Shown here one piece after another: positions 1 through 7,904 of a DNA stretch of 38,688 nucleotides. Numbering within the stretch: the stretch's first letter is position 1; every line of letters starts with the position of its first letter. Source of the DNA: a virus; IMG/VR virus record IMGVR_UViG_3300028364_000007, positions 1-38,688 of that record. One strand, written 5' to 3'. A model generated the notes under the pieces. It worked only from the letters and a program-made list of their open reading frames with translations, was not told the origin of the DNA and did no database searches. A program made the translations under genes and the position numbers.

Positions 1-93
1 CATCGCTGTGCCGTCACAAACCGCGCTATCGCTTGGCACGGTCGCGCAGCCACTTATCAACATCAGCGCCATGAGTAGGGATATTCGCATCAT
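1..93 (-). CDS. Outer-membrane spanin gene, 5' part (cut by window edge)
   Basis: This is the beginning of the lipoprotein gene whose complete copy lies at 38486-38683. It starts with two consecutive ATG codons at 93 and 90, inside the inner-membrane spanin gene (26-253) but in another frame. The signal peptide and lipobox are included in this part. It is listed because, on the circle, reading continues from base 1 to base 38590. Confidence 0.8.
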   Translation of the reverse strand, partial: MMRISLLMALMLISGCATVPSDSAVCDGTAM

Positions 94-98
94 CCATT
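1..98. repeat. Direct terminal repeat, left copy
   Basis: Bases 1-98 are identical to 38591-38688, so the contig is circularly closed or terminally redundant, with a unit of 38,590 bp. The repeat cuts through the spanin genes: it holds the last 24 codons of the inner-membrane spanin and the first 31 codons of the outer-membrane spanin. A 98-base repeat placed inside a coding overlap looks more like assembler overlap of a circular or circularly permuted molecule than a physical phage end, but sequence alone cannot settle this. Confidence 0.95.
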
Positions 99-253
99 TC
101 CTTCCTTGTCTCAATGTATGTCTTTGCGGCGCGCTTTTCCGCCTTGTCAGTCGCATCCTTGCGCCCGCGCAGGTAAGCGCCTATGAAAGCAGCAACAGCG
201 ACACCAGCGGCGAGGATATAGGGCCAGACGCCGCCTAGCAGCACGCTGATCAT
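26..253 (-). CDS. Inner-membrane spanin (Rz-like), 75 aa
   Basis: The protein has one N-terminal membrane segment (about residues 3-28) followed by a short, charged, helix-prone stretch (about 30-56), the architecture of i-spanins that link the inner membrane to an outer-membrane lipoprotein and fuse the membranes at the end of lysis. The start at 253 is preferred over an in-frame ATG at 277 because it gives an ATGA overlap with the upstream stop. The lipoprotein gene starts inside this gene in another frame, the classic Rz/Rz1 nesting. The family is too variable to name from sequence, so the call rests on topology, nesting and the neighbouring endolysin. At 75 residues it is short for an Rz protein. 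Confidence 0.75.
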   Translation of the reverse strand: MISVLLGGVWPYILAAGVAVAAFIGAYLRGRKDATDKAEKRAAKTYIETRKEMDDANIPTHGADVDKWLRDRAKR

Positions 254-441
254 TTTACGGCCTTCCGGTTGCGCCACTTGTCAAACGCAAGCCATGCTTC
301 AGACAGCAGAAGGGCGGTCACCGCGACGATATCCGCGTTTTCGTAAAACACAGCGGCGGTGCCTTCGGTGGCAATCCCTGCCGATACAGCGGCAAGCGCG
401 CCGAGGCGGAGGACCGTGCGGGCGATAAGTGCGTAATTCAT
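250..441 (-). CDS. Small membrane protein, holin candidate (63 aa)
   Basis: A 63-residue protein with two hydrophobic stretches (about residues 10-30 and 36-52) and a basic C-terminal tail (KWRNRKAVK). It sits between the endolysin (stop overlaps this start) and the spanin pair (ATGA overlap), which is where phages keep a holin. Two hydrophobic segments and a positive tail fit a class II-like holin. The first segment contains several small and polar residues, so true membrane insertion is not certain. The protein at 1157-1486 and the four-segment protein at 38058-38498 are rival holin candidates. Confidence 0.5.
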   Translation of the reverse strand: MNYALIARTVLRLGALAAVSAGIATEGTAAVFYENADIVAVTALLLSEAWLAFDKWRNRKAVK

Positions 442-1160
442 TTGCGTCTCCCAAAGATTGCAGTGATGAATTGCGCCCAGAAGCTAGGCGTCGGGGCAGG
501 TGTTGCAGGGGTATTGACGCTACCCCCCTTGGGAAGGGCCATAGGGAGTGGCGCAGGTGATAATGCATCCCACCCTGCATCGAACAGCGCGCCCGCAAAC
601 ATTTCGTGCGATGCTGCAACTTCTTTGTCCGAGCCGTCCTTGCCGTTCACGATCCGGCGCGGGTTAATCTCCGGCGGGTTGTGTATCGCGCGAGGGAAAA
701 CATAGTCTGACAGTTTGCGTCCGGTAAATTTGCCGTAGCGCATACCTTCCACGGCAATGCGGGCCGACACGTCCAGCTTGAGCGCGTCCGAGTAGTTCAC
801 GATACCAAACTTGGAATAGTTGTAATCGTGTGTCGCTTGAATTTGCCCGCGACCAAAAGCCCCGCCGCGCCAGTAAGGGGTTTTGACCCACTTGAGCTGA
901 CCCTTGGCAAACGCCCTATCCAGCCTGCCAATGACTGTAGCGTCACTCGGATTTTTGTTCTTGTGCCACGGCATGACAGTCTCTTTGATAGGCGCCATAC
1001 CCCCGCCAGTCTCGCGCCGAACCTGTGCCAGCACGTTGGCCATGTGGTGCAGGTCCAAGGCACTACCCGCGTCCAGCAGCGCCTCGATCCCCGCCACGGT
1101 TTCGCTCGCCAGCGGCCCCATAGGCCCACGAATGGCGTTAAAGAATTTTGCTCTATTCAT
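438..1160 (-). CDS. Endolysin, GH19 chitinase/lysozyme-like
   Basis: This 240-residue protein probably cleaves peptidoglycan glycan strands at lysis. It carries RRETGGGM (Glu50, in the place of the first catalytic Glu of GH19 enzymes) and FGRGQIQATHDYNY (residues 102-115), which matches the GH19 pattern GRG-x-x-Q-L-T-x-x-x-NY. The catalytic region spans about 1-205. A Pro/Ala/Thr-rich linker follows, and then a short hydrophobic-basic end (FWAQFITAIFGRRK) that could touch the membrane. No signal peptide is seen, so release should need a holin. The start at 1160 gives an ATGA overlap with the upstream gene; a longer reading from 1208 adds 16 unlikely residues. Confidence 0.8.
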   Translation of the reverse strand: MNRAKFFNAIRGPMGPLASETVAGIEALLDAGSALDLHHMANVLAQVRRETGGGMAPIKETVMPWHKNKNPSDATVIGRLDRAFAKGQLKWVKTPYWRGGAFGRGQIQATHDYNYSKFGIVNYSDALKLDVSARIAVEGMRYGKFTGRKLSDYVFPRAIHNPPEINPRRIVNGKDGSDKEVAASHEMFAGALFDAGWDALSPAPLPMALPKGGSVNTPATPAPTPSFWAQFITAIFGRRK

Positions 1161-1486
1161 GTAAACCACCCTACAATTATATCTTTGAAGAATACGACGC
1201 CCCCCCATGCAATCGCGCCCAGCACGCCTAGCAGCATAAGCCCTCCGGTTATTCGAGCACGCACTGACGTGACCAGATCCGTTACCGGCTCGATATTATC
1301 CAGCCGCCGCAGAACATCAGCTTGCCCGTGCCGAATGTCACTGAGCTCTACGCTTGTGGCACGCCGCGCCCGTTCGGTTTCAGCCTGCGCAACTTTCCGC
1401 TCTTGCCGGTCCTCCTCCGCGCGACCATTCATGTGCTCAACCATGGCTGCAATTGCGGCAACTTGTTCTGCAATAGTTCTCGGCAT
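1157..1486 (-). CDS. Coiled-coil protein with C-terminal membrane anchor
   Basis: A 109-residue protein: a long charged helix (about residues 1-70, rich in Glu, Arg and Ala) followed by one strongly hydrophobic segment (about 79-102) and a short end. It resembles the XhlA-like or DUF1515-like small proteins often found next to phage lysis genes, though I cannot assign a family. It overlaps the endolysin start by four bases (ATGA), so it belongs to the lysis cassette. It could assist holin action or anchor a complex at the inner membrane. Its ATG follows directly on a TAA of the tiny upstream frame. Confidence 0.6.
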   Translation of the reverse strand: MPRTIAEQVAAIAAMVEHMNGRAEEDRQERKVAQAETERARRATSVELSDIRHGQADVLRRLDNIEPVTDLVTSVRARITGGLMLLGVLGAIAWGGVVFFKDIIVGWFT

Positions 1487-1600
1487 TTAGCAAATTCCTT
1501 TGGCGGCGTTGAGGGTGCTGCGCGCCTCTAATCGGATGGACCAAGCAACACCCGCCATAGCGTCGCCAATTATGGCCCAGAACTCTTTAATAACTTCCAC
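1487..1600 (-). CDS. Possible 37-aa protein between tail fibre and lysis genes
   Basis: A GTG-initiated frame fills the gap between the tail fibre stop (1604) and the ATG at 1486. Its TAA is immediately followed by that ATG, the same tight packing as elsewhere in this operon. The product would start VEVIKEFWAIIGDAM and end in AAKGIC. The ribosome binding site is poor: AAGG lies only one base before the GTG. An internal ATG at codon 15 is an alternative. No function can be assigned, and it may simply be a spacer. Confidence 0.35.
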   Translation of the reverse strand: MEVIKEFWAIIGDAMAGVAWSIRLEARSTLNAAKGIC

Positions 1601-1603
1601 GCC

Positions 1604-3676
1604 TTACTCTGTTACCCATGTTCGCATGTCAAAAAAGGTGGTTAGCCCAGTGGTCAAAGGCGTCCAATACAGCCGGAAAATTAAAAGGTTTTCTCCCGTC
1701 CCAATAACCAGCGGGCTGTTTAAACTTCCAATAGCGCCTTCAGTGTAAACCTTCCCCCCGCGCCAAGAGCTTTCATAGCGCCCCAAGCTGGTGCGAGGGC
1801 GTTTATAAAACCGAAGATTAGCTATCCCCCTGCGATCAGTGGCTTCTGCAGGAATGACCAGACTCGCCAAAAGCAAAGCTCCGGAAGACCCCTGACCGTG
1901 CAAAGAAAGTGTGCCGCCTTGGTTCGCGCTACAGGTTATACCAATGCTTACTTCAAGTTCACAAGTAGGGCTAGATAAGAAAAACGCGGGAAGCCTGAAT
2001 GGGGTGAACCCATCACCGGCTACTGCCGCTAGATGGGTTAGGCTAGTCGTTCCGCTAAGGTCATAGACAGCAGGGGTGTCCTCTTCCAGCCCGCATATTT
2101 TGTGCAATGTTTTTTGTGAGTACCTCGCGACACGTGGGTTAACCGACCCAGCCAGCATAACAAGATTTCCAGATGCCGGAGTTGTCGTTGGCCACAAGTC
2201 AGGATTGCCCGCATCGTTATCCCCCGTCCAAAGGCTGTTACCATTTGAATTTATTGGAGCGACCGTAAGTGTTCTAAAATCGTTCGCTTGTGTGCGCACC
2301 CGTGACAGCCATTCAGTCGTGATTGCGTGATTAGTGATGTTTGTGAAGGTGCAGCCCTGAACGTACATAGTTGACGACCGCCCGACGGTTGCGCCCCTAT
2401 CTACCGCGTTAAACGTGACGCCCTGACCAGACAGGCCCCCGATGTTTATAGAGCAGTTGTACTGTGCGCCAATTCCCCACACACTTGCGTTTTCAATGCG
2501 GCCATATGTCTGTCGAACGTATCCGGTCCGATACCAAAAGGCGATGGGGCATTGGTCTGTGTGCAGGTTTGTTGCAGACACATCTATGCCGTTCCACAAT
2601 ACCACTGCGCCGCTAGACCAGTTTGTGAATTTGATATTTTGGATGTCGAGATATTTGCTTGCGGTTCGATAAACACTATCACCTCGGATGGCGTATGCCC
2701 CGCCTCCCGCTACGCCGTCCCAGATCGAAGTAGGGACGCTCGTGTAGTCTGAGGCGCTACCGATCAGCCCCGTTGCATCCCTGCCCCATATACGCAAAGG
2801 GTTGGTAAACGCTGGCAGGTGCTCAAACAGAATCCCAGCATCTCCAAGCGTGGCCGATGGCAACTGTATACGCCAGATGCCGCCCGCCGCCTTCTCGCCA
2901 ATCTCTTGCAAAATATCAAACGCACGCCTGATCGTAGTTGGCTGGTTGGCGGTTAGGCCGTCTTTAGCTGTTGTTGCCCCGTTTGCTGCGTTGTCGATGT
3001 AGATGACGTTTTCTTGGTCAAGTGTGGGCTTTGAGTGCCAAACATCAGAGCCACGAGCGATAAACCAGCCGCCAACTGTCTGCACATCCCACAGGTTCGG
3101 CACGTTTCCCGAGGCCAAGTATTGACCACCGCCGCGCAAGGACCGGCCTGCAATAAAGCAGTAAGCCACAGATCCCACAAGCGCTGCTTGCATGTCTGTC
3201 GTGCCGGGGGTTGTGTTCGCTGCCCAGTGATCGGGGTACACGTCACCGTCAGGCGACCATCTTTGCCCGTCTGCTGTGGTTAGCGCCGTGCTTGACGCGT
3301 CGCGCTTGTACGCTAGCAACCCGACACCGCTACGAACAAACAGAATATCCTGAGCATCTGGCACATTCAGCAGCAGCGCCTCGGCCCGCGTTGGTGCGTA
3401 TGTTGCCCCGTCACTGGACGGCGTAATGTCTACAGTCCAAGTGACAATCCCTGCGCCCGTTGAGGCTGCAACTGTGTAAGTGTCCCGCTCTGCGAAAAAC
3501 TGCGCAAACGCCGTAGTTGCGTTAGCGTTAAACGGGTTTGTGATTGCGGTGCGCGATGCATCAGAAAATAGAGTTGCAAGCGCATTGTCTGACGTGCGCC
3601 GAACCTCAACTTCAGCGCCCGGCACAATTTCACCGGATGAATTTACGATTGTCGCGTTGAATGAACCAGGTGCCAT
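1604..3676 (-). CDS. Tailspike or tail fibre with predicted beta-helix
   Basis: This 690-residue virion protein is the likely receptor-binding component. The N-terminal 70 residues resemble fibre attachment domains (motif VPGAEVEVRR, then NPFNAN). The middle (about 210-470) is rich in short Asn/Gly-containing turns and alternating strands (for example LDIQNIKFTNWSSGAV, YVQGCTFTNITNHAIT), typical of a right-handed parallel beta-helix as in pectate-lyase-like tailspikes. The C-terminal 150 residues look like a separate beta domain. GGAG lies eight bases before the ATG at 3676. It is last among the tail genes, as expected for the adhesin. Depolymerase activity is possible, but no catalytic site can be pointed to. 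Confidence 0.75.
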   Translation of the reverse strand: MAPGSFNATIVNSSGEIVPGAEVEVRRTSDNALATLFSDASRTAITNPFNANATTAFAQFFAERDTYTVAASTGAGIVTWTVDITPSSDGATYAPTRAEALLLNVPDAQDILFVRSGVGLLAYKRDASSTALTTADGQRWSPDGDVYPDHWAANTTPGTTDMQAALVGSVAYCFIAGRSLRGGGQYLASGNVPNLWDVQTVGGWFIARGSDVWHSKPTLDQENVIYIDNAANGATTAKDGLTANQPTTIRRAFDILQEIGEKAAGGIWRIQLPSATLGDAGILFEHLPAFTNPLRIWGRDATGLIGSASDYTSVPTSIWDGVAGGGAYAIRGDSVYRTASKYLDIQNIKFTNWSSGAVVLWNGIDVSATNLHTDQCPIAFWYRTGYVRQTYGRIENASVWGIGAQYNCSINIGGLSGQGVTFNAVDRGATVGRSSTMYVQGCTFTNITNHAITTEWLSRVRTQANDFRTLTVAPINSNGNSLWTGDNDAGNPDLWPTTTPASGNLVMLAGSVNPRVARYSQKTLHKICGLEEDTPAVYDLSGTTSLTHLAAVAGDGFTPFRLPAFFLSSPTCELEVSIGITCSANQGGTLSLHGQGSSGALLLASLVIPAEATDRRGIANLRFYKRPRTSLGRYESSWRGGKVYTEGAIGSLNSPLVIGTGENLLIFRLYWTPLTTGLTTFFDMRTWVTE

Positions 3677-3679
3677 GTC

Positions 3680-4159
3680 TTAAACTCCGATGAATGTATC
3701 TTGAATGACAAACGCGCCTGCGGCAACCGTTTGAAACTCTGCGCTGGCGTTAGTTATCCGGCACTCGTAATAGTAGCTTTTGCGGGCGATGTCGGTTTCT
3801 GTGTCAGTGACAAGAAAAAAACCTTGGCTATTCGTTGCAAGCGTGATCGCGCCGCTAGTCATCGTCTTGGTAAATACGGCTGGCCCACCGACTGACCGCG
3901 CTAGAACAAACGTGATTTCGTTTGACCCTGATACGTCAATCGGATCGCCCGCGTTATCCACGAAGTTAATGGTGATTTTGCCATCATTCTTTCGTGGCCA
4001 GTCAATGCGGCCTGTATCAACGGTTGACATGGGGCTGCACTCCATTCTGAACTTGGCGCGGATTGTCCGCTCGTTGTTGCGCCTGAACGTCAGGCAGTAT
4101 TCAAGCCGCCGCAAAACGTACCCTAGAACCATTTGGTTAGAGATTACAGGGCTTGGCAT
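3680..4159 (-). CDS. Baseplate/fibre-associated Ig-like protein
   Basis: The region from residue 44 onward (MSTVDTGRIDWPRKNDG...) reads as a beta-sandwich domain of the BppU N-terminal type, used by phages to hold receptor-binding proteins: a strand, a term like NAGDPIDVSG, then FVLARSVGG and a closing AGAFVIQDTFIGV. Two starts are possible. ATG at 4159 has GGAG five bases upstream and overlaps the previous gene, but adds 43 basic residues unlike the rest. ATG at 4030 has GGAG nine bases upstream and starts exactly at the beta domain, leaving a gap of about 110 bases. The longer form is listed because this operon is otherwise gapless. Confidence 0.6.
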   Translation of the reverse strand: MPSPVISNQMVLGYVLRRLEYCLTFRRNNERTIRAKFRMECSPMSTVDTGRIDWPRKNDGKITINFVDNAGDPIDVSGSNEITFVLARSVGGPAVFTKTMTSGAITLATNSQGFFLVTDTETDIARKSYYYECRITNASAEFQTVAAGAFVIQDTFIGV

Positions 4160-4395
4160 TCTCGCTCCATGATTGATAGTTGCGCCTCAAGTTCTGCGAT
4201 GCGCGCGGCCTGAACTTTGCAGGGGCGGTCAACCATTTGCGCAGGCTTGGGGCTTATGCGATCAACGACCTTATCGACGTACTTAATGACTTCTTCAGGA
4301 ACCTTTACGATCCTATCACGCGGGCGAACAGCATCCGCAAGCTTGGCTTGCAGGTCCCGAATGTCTCGCTTTAGCTGTTCTTCTCTATCGCTCAT
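4144..4395 (-). CDS. Short coiled-coil protein of the tail tip cluster
   Basis: An 83-residue, highly charged protein predicted to be helical at both ends (residues 1-22 and 62-82) with a Pro- and Val-rich middle containing repeats of the kind KVPEEVIKYVDKVVDR. It overlaps its neighbours on both sides (ATGA with the upstream gene at 4392, 16 bases with the next at 4159), so it is surely translated with the tail tip genes. No family recognised; an oligomerising linker or fibre chaperone would fit. Confidence 0.55.
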   Translation of the reverse strand: MSDREEQLKRDIRDLQAKLADAVRPRDRIVKVPEEVIKYVDKVVDRISPKPAQMVDRPCKVQAARIAELEAQLSIMERECQAL

Positions 4396-4793
4396 GTTCT
4401 CACCTGCATGGCGGAGATAAAAAGCGCGTCAATCTGCTCTGGTGTAAACCCGTTCCACCCGCCAAGCGATGCAATTAGCGCGTTGTTGCGCGTGATGACG
4501 GTGGCGTACTCCCAAACGATTGCCGCCTCTGGGTCGCCGTCTGCAATCGCCTGCACCTGATCCAGCAAGCCCGCCGCTAGAAGAGCCAGCCGCATTTGCG
4601 CGGGACTGCACTGCATGGCCGCGCGGGCATCGGCTAACGCATCTCGCGCAGACGGCGCCACGTATGCAGTCGCGGTTGGTGATAGATCGCCCCATAGATC
4701 ATGCCCCGGCTCTACGATAACTCCAGACCCATCGTTGCGGGTTGCCAGGATCGCGTCTTGTTCGGCAGATATATACTCTACACTTCTAAACAT
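4392..4793 (-). CDS. Tail fibre accessory or assembly protein
   Basis: A 133-residue protein whose second half (about 50-133) holds SPAQMRLALLAAGLL, IVWEYATVITRNN and GFTPEQIDALFISA. This arrangement is common in small proteins encoded beside fibre genes of alphaproteobacterial phages, where it is often the C-terminal part of a fibre-associated protein. The start ATG at 4793 is chosen over a GTG at 4796 because GGAGG lies six bases before it and it forms a TGATG overlap with the previous stop. It may help fold or mount the adhesin; this is inferred from position. Confidence 0.55.
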   Translation of the reverse strand: MFRSVEYISAEQDAILATRNDGSGVIVEPGHDLWGDLSPTATAYVAPSARDALADARAAMQCSPAQMRLALLAAGLLDQVQAIADGDPEAAIVWEYATVITRNNALIASLGGWNGFTPEQIDALFISAMQVRT

Positions 4794-5296
4794 CACCCGC
4801 CTCCATTTATGCGCAATGCGCTGGTGTAAACCTCTGCGTGCGCCGTTATTTCCGTCGTCCCCTGACCTCCCCCGCCTACTAGGTTAAGGTATATCACATC
4901 GCCGGTCAAAACAGTAATATCCATGAATGTTGTAGCAGACACGCTATTCAGGACTACAGGACTTCCGCCCACGCGCACCCTCACAAAAGATGCCCGCGCT
5001 GAACCTGACTGTGACGCCACAACCGCCCTAAACCGAACCCCCCCAGAGGCAACGGCCCTGTAATGTGATTGCGGGACGGTGACAGTTTCATCTTGAGTAA
5101 TAGTGGCAGACACAGACGCCCAAAGCAAAACATTTCCAGCAACAGACCCCGAAAACGCCCCCACCTGAATAGGAGGCGCGCCTGCCGCGCCTTCTATAAT
5201 ACCAAGCACGTTTCCCGCATATGCCGCAGCCAGCGTAGCCGTAAATGGGCTATCTGCGTCCACTTCACTTGCGGCGATTGTTCTATAGGTTGCCAT
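4793..5296 (-). CDS. Tail tip structural protein, beta-rich
   Basis: A 167-residue protein of alternating small and hydrophobic residues, with strands such as VRFRAVVAS, ASFVRVRVGG and FMDITVLTGDVIYLNLVGGG. The pattern is that of an all-beta virion domain, like tip or fibre head proteins. Gly-rich stretches near residues 138-143 and at the C-terminus suggest flexible loops. It lies between the hub-like protein and the fibre genes, with AAGGCGGAC as ribosome binding site. No catalytic motif, membrane segment or signal peptide is seen, and the precise role is unknown. Confidence 0.55.
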   Translation of the reverse strand: MATYRTIAASEVDADSPFTATLAAAYAGNVLGIIEGAAGAPPIQVGAFSGSVAGNVLLWASVSATITQDETVTVPQSHYRAVASGGVRFRAVVASQSGSARASFVRVRVGGSPVVLNSVSATTFMDITVLTGDVIYLNLVGGGGQGTTEITAHAEVYTSALRINGGG

Positions 5297-5305
5297 TTGT
5301 CCGCC

Positions 5306-7084
5306 TTAAAACATTATATAGGGGCCGCTTCCGTCGGAGAATACACCAGAACCCCCCACAAAGTAAGTGCCTTTAGCTTTCTGCGCCGCGCTGGATGCAT
5401 CATAATTTGGGCGCGCGTCTTCAGCGATAAAGCCATATCGGCCCGAGAACTCAAAAGTGCGCGCGTTGATCCGCAGATTAGACCCCGAATTGACTTCATC
5501 AACCGCCGTGATTTGCATAACCGTGGGCAGGCTTGATCCGTCCTCCGATTGAAGCGCGCGGGTGTCGAGCCTAATAAGCGCCGCCAACTTCACTAAGTCG
5601 CGGTCCTTCACGTCTACATCAAACTGAATTTCCTTCGGAATGTCGCGGTATCTGTTTTGAAGACGTGATGCCACTGCGCCTGCCACACTGTCATCACCCG
5701 CGCCGAGCCACCGGCTGAACACCTCAAAGGCCGAAGCTTGGTTGTATTCGTTCGGCCCCTCGCTGCTCGCGTCCAGCGGGACAAAGACGCGGCGGAAGTT
5801 AGCGCCGCCGGTTGGCGACCCGGTGACGTCAATCTGGCCGTGCCAAAATAAAACGCGGCTAATACGAGCGTCAGTCAGATCCTTGCTGCCTAAGCTGCCC
5901 TCAATAATAGACGCGCGGTCCGTGATGTCGGGAATTGTTTCGTCAAAGTCAGCAGGGCGGTTTGCGCGCATACGGATAAGCTGTGCCACGTCATCCCACC
6001 AAAACACCACGCCAAACTCGCACAGCTCTGTGATGAGGCTCAAGACGCCCGTGGGCTTCGTGATTACCGCGTTCATGTCAAAACCAGCAAGCCATCGGCC
6101 TGCCTCAGTATCCCAGTTTGTCGTGTCCAGCCATGAAGGATCAATGTTTGCGTAATTCTCTAGCAAGTCCGCAACAACATCGGGGATCGTCTGGCCTTCC
6201 ACAACATAACATTGCTGGAATAGATCATCCTCGGAATGACTGGCAGCGTCGGACCCGCTTAGCCCGCGCCCCGTAATCGTAACAACATCGCCCGCGCGCG
6301 TGAATGTGACCACCTCGCTGCCGATCGACGCCTTGCCGCTTGCCGCGTAATCATCGCCAACGGTAGGCGGGGTAAGCGTTACCGTGCCGAGATACGCATC
6401 AGTGATGTCAGCGCCTAGCTTGCCTTGGCTTGCAGCTGGTGCCAGCGCTTTTTTATTGTCCGCAAGGTCCAGCACGTCCTTTGCAATGATTGTGACGCGC
6501 CCGTTAATGTCCGGCCCGTCCCATTCATCTATGATATAGTTTCGCGTAACCATGCTGGCCAATGCCTGCCCAACATAGCCCTCCTTTACTCGCAGCGCCC
6601 TGCCCACATAGTACGGAAACCGCGACCGCAGGCGTCCAAAGAACGTACCGCGCCCGTATGGGTCATAACCTACGCCGCTGGCCAGTGCTGCGCCGCTCTG
6701 TCGTTGCGACTGGTACTTATCAAGCAGCAGGTCGCTTTCTAGGAAGTCCTGCAGGTTAATCGTGACCCGCGCCCGCTTGCCTAACGCGCCCGTCCGGCTG
6801 TCAGACCCGCCAAGATTGATTGTCGCAGGATTGGTAGTAACCGGCCCCGACATAGCGGGGTAAACCAGCACGCCGCCAGGTATGCCGCTTTGGTTCATTG
6901 CAAAGCGGATTGTCTTTGTCCCCTTGGCAAAATTCGGCTTGTCTTGGCACGTCTTGAACGTGTTAAAGCACTTCGCCGCGCCGTCCGTTCCGAGAACAGC
7001 GGTGCAAGCGCCTGTGCCATAGACCAGATCGCAATAGTCGATGTCGATCTCTACAATTTGCAGCGGCTCAAGACTAAGCGTCAT
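5306..7084 (-). CDS. Tail tip / central hub-like minor tail protein
   Basis: A 592-residue protein, large enough and correctly placed (two genes after the tape measure) to form the tail tip or hub. The N-terminus is unusual for a virion protein in having clustered cysteines (Cys18, then ACTAVLG, KCFNT, TCQD within residues 27-47). This pattern recurs in tail proteins of many alphaproteobacterial siphoviruses. The rest mixes beta stretches with Asp/Gly turns, ending in a Gly/Ser-rich tail (TYFVGGSGVFSDGSG). The cysteines could hold a metal or iron-sulphur cluster, as in some tail tips, or form disulphides. The start at 7084 has AGGT eight bases upstream and overlaps the upstream stop by 11 bases. 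Confidence 0.65.
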   Translation of the reverse strand: MTLSLEPLQIVEIDIDYCDLVYGTGACTAVLGTDGAAKCFNTFKTCQDKPNFAKGTKTIRFAMNQSGIPGGVLVYPAMSGPVTTNPATINLGGSDSRTGALGKRARVTINLQDFLESDLLLDKYQSQRQSGAALASGVGYDPYGRGTFFGRLRSRFPYYVGRALRVKEGYVGQALASMVTRNYIIDEWDGPDINGRVTIIAKDVLDLADNKKALAPAASQGKLGADITDAYLGTVTLTPPTVGDDYAASGKASIGSEVVTFTRAGDVVTITGRGLSGSDAASHSEDDLFQQCYVVEGQTIPDVVADLLENYANIDPSWLDTTNWDTEAGRWLAGFDMNAVITKPTGVLSLITELCEFGVVFWWDDVAQLIRMRANRPADFDETIPDITDRASIIEGSLGSKDLTDARISRVLFWHGQIDVTGSPTGGANFRRVFVPLDASSEGPNEYNQASAFEVFSRWLGAGDDSVAGAVASRLQNRYRDIPKEIQFDVDVKDRDLVKLAALIRLDTRALQSEDGSSLPTVMQITAVDEVNSGSNLRINARTFEFSGRYGFIAEDARPNYDASSAAQKAKGTYFVGGSGVFSDGSGPYIMF

Positions 7085-7904
7085 CGTAAAACCTCATAGC
7101 CATATCAAACGCCATTCGCGCTTTGGGTCCGGTGTTGCTTGGGGCAATTACGCCGCCCGACCGCCAAGCGTAAAATATATCGCCGTATTTCGTTGGGCGC
7201 CATGCCCAGAAGAACCCGCCGCCGGTGTTGAAGTGACGCTGGAACGCCTTCCATGCATCTGCGCGAAGATAGCTATCCTCTACCAGCGTCAGGGACGCCG
7301 CCGCCGTCGATCCTTTGCGCACGACAGACGATCCAAGCAGGTTCCCGCCCTCAGACACCCGCGATTGCAGATCAACCACGTTGGCCGTAATTGGTGGTGC
7401 ATAGCCCTGATATATTGTGCGAGGTAACGTGACGGGATTGCCCAGAAAGAACACGCCGATTTCAAGGTTGGCAGTAACGCTTGTGGCGTATATCCGCCAA
7501 AACCGTGCTGATACCGCAGCGAAGTAAAACGCAACGGCTTGATTGTCGGCTGGAACCGCTGGCCCAGATCCGCTATCACTCCATGCGTCGCCTGCCAAAA
7601 CCTTGTACTGAATGCGAAACGCGCCCGCTACATCGCCCGCATTGTGCGCCGCGACCGAGGCAAAAGAGATGGATGTATTGCTGCCCAAGTCTATCTCTAT
7701 GCTTGCCTGACTGGAGCCGTCTGGCGTTATAACCGCCCGATCATACGTTGTGCCTGTGACTGCAAACGCCCGCGACTGAACCACCGCGCCAATACCCGTT
7801 GGGGATGTACCAGACGCCAGATTATCCCACGCTATAACGGGGTTGTTTGACGTGCCTGCCGTGGATAGCGTCGATGCCAAGCCGGGGCTGATATAAATGC
7901 TCAT
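7074..7904 (-). CDS. Distal tail / minor tail protein
   Basis: A 276-residue protein directly after the tape measure, with an ATGA overlap, the usual place for a distal tail protein. Its first 150 residues resemble a discoidin-like jelly roll (ASIEIDLGSNTSISFASVAAHN, then FRIQYKVLAGDAWSDSG and ARFWRIYATS). The C-terminal part (about 190-276) carries aromatic-rich FFWAWRPTKYGDIFYAWR. The jelly-roll part could bind carbohydrate on the host surface. Family placement is by fold impression only. Confidence 0.6.
   Translation of the reverse strand: MSIYISPGLASTLSTAGTSNNPVIAWDNLASGTSPTGIGAVVQSRAFAVTGTTYDRAVITPDGSSQASIEIDLGSNTSISFASVAAHNAGDVAGAFRIQYKVLAGDAWSDSGSGPAVPADNQAVAFYFAAVSARFWRIYATSVTANLEIGVFFLGNPVTLPRTIYQGYAPPITANVVDLQSRVSEGGNLLGSSVVRKGSTAAASLTLVEDSYLRADAWKAFQRHFNTGGGFFWAWRPTKYGDIFYAWRSGGVIAPSNTGPKARMAFDMAMRFYDDA

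Noticed and set aside
1-98. Terminal repeat as a physical phage end
   Set aside because: The repeat lies in the overlap of two spanin genes rather than next to terminase. Its length is typical of assembler overlap on circular contigs. I keep it as proof of closure, not as a packaging end.
828-1490. Plus-strand reading frame of 220 codons opposite the lysis genes
   Set aside because: It is the antisense shadow of the endolysin and coiled-coil genes, with Arg/Ser/Pro-rich composition and no ribosome binding site.
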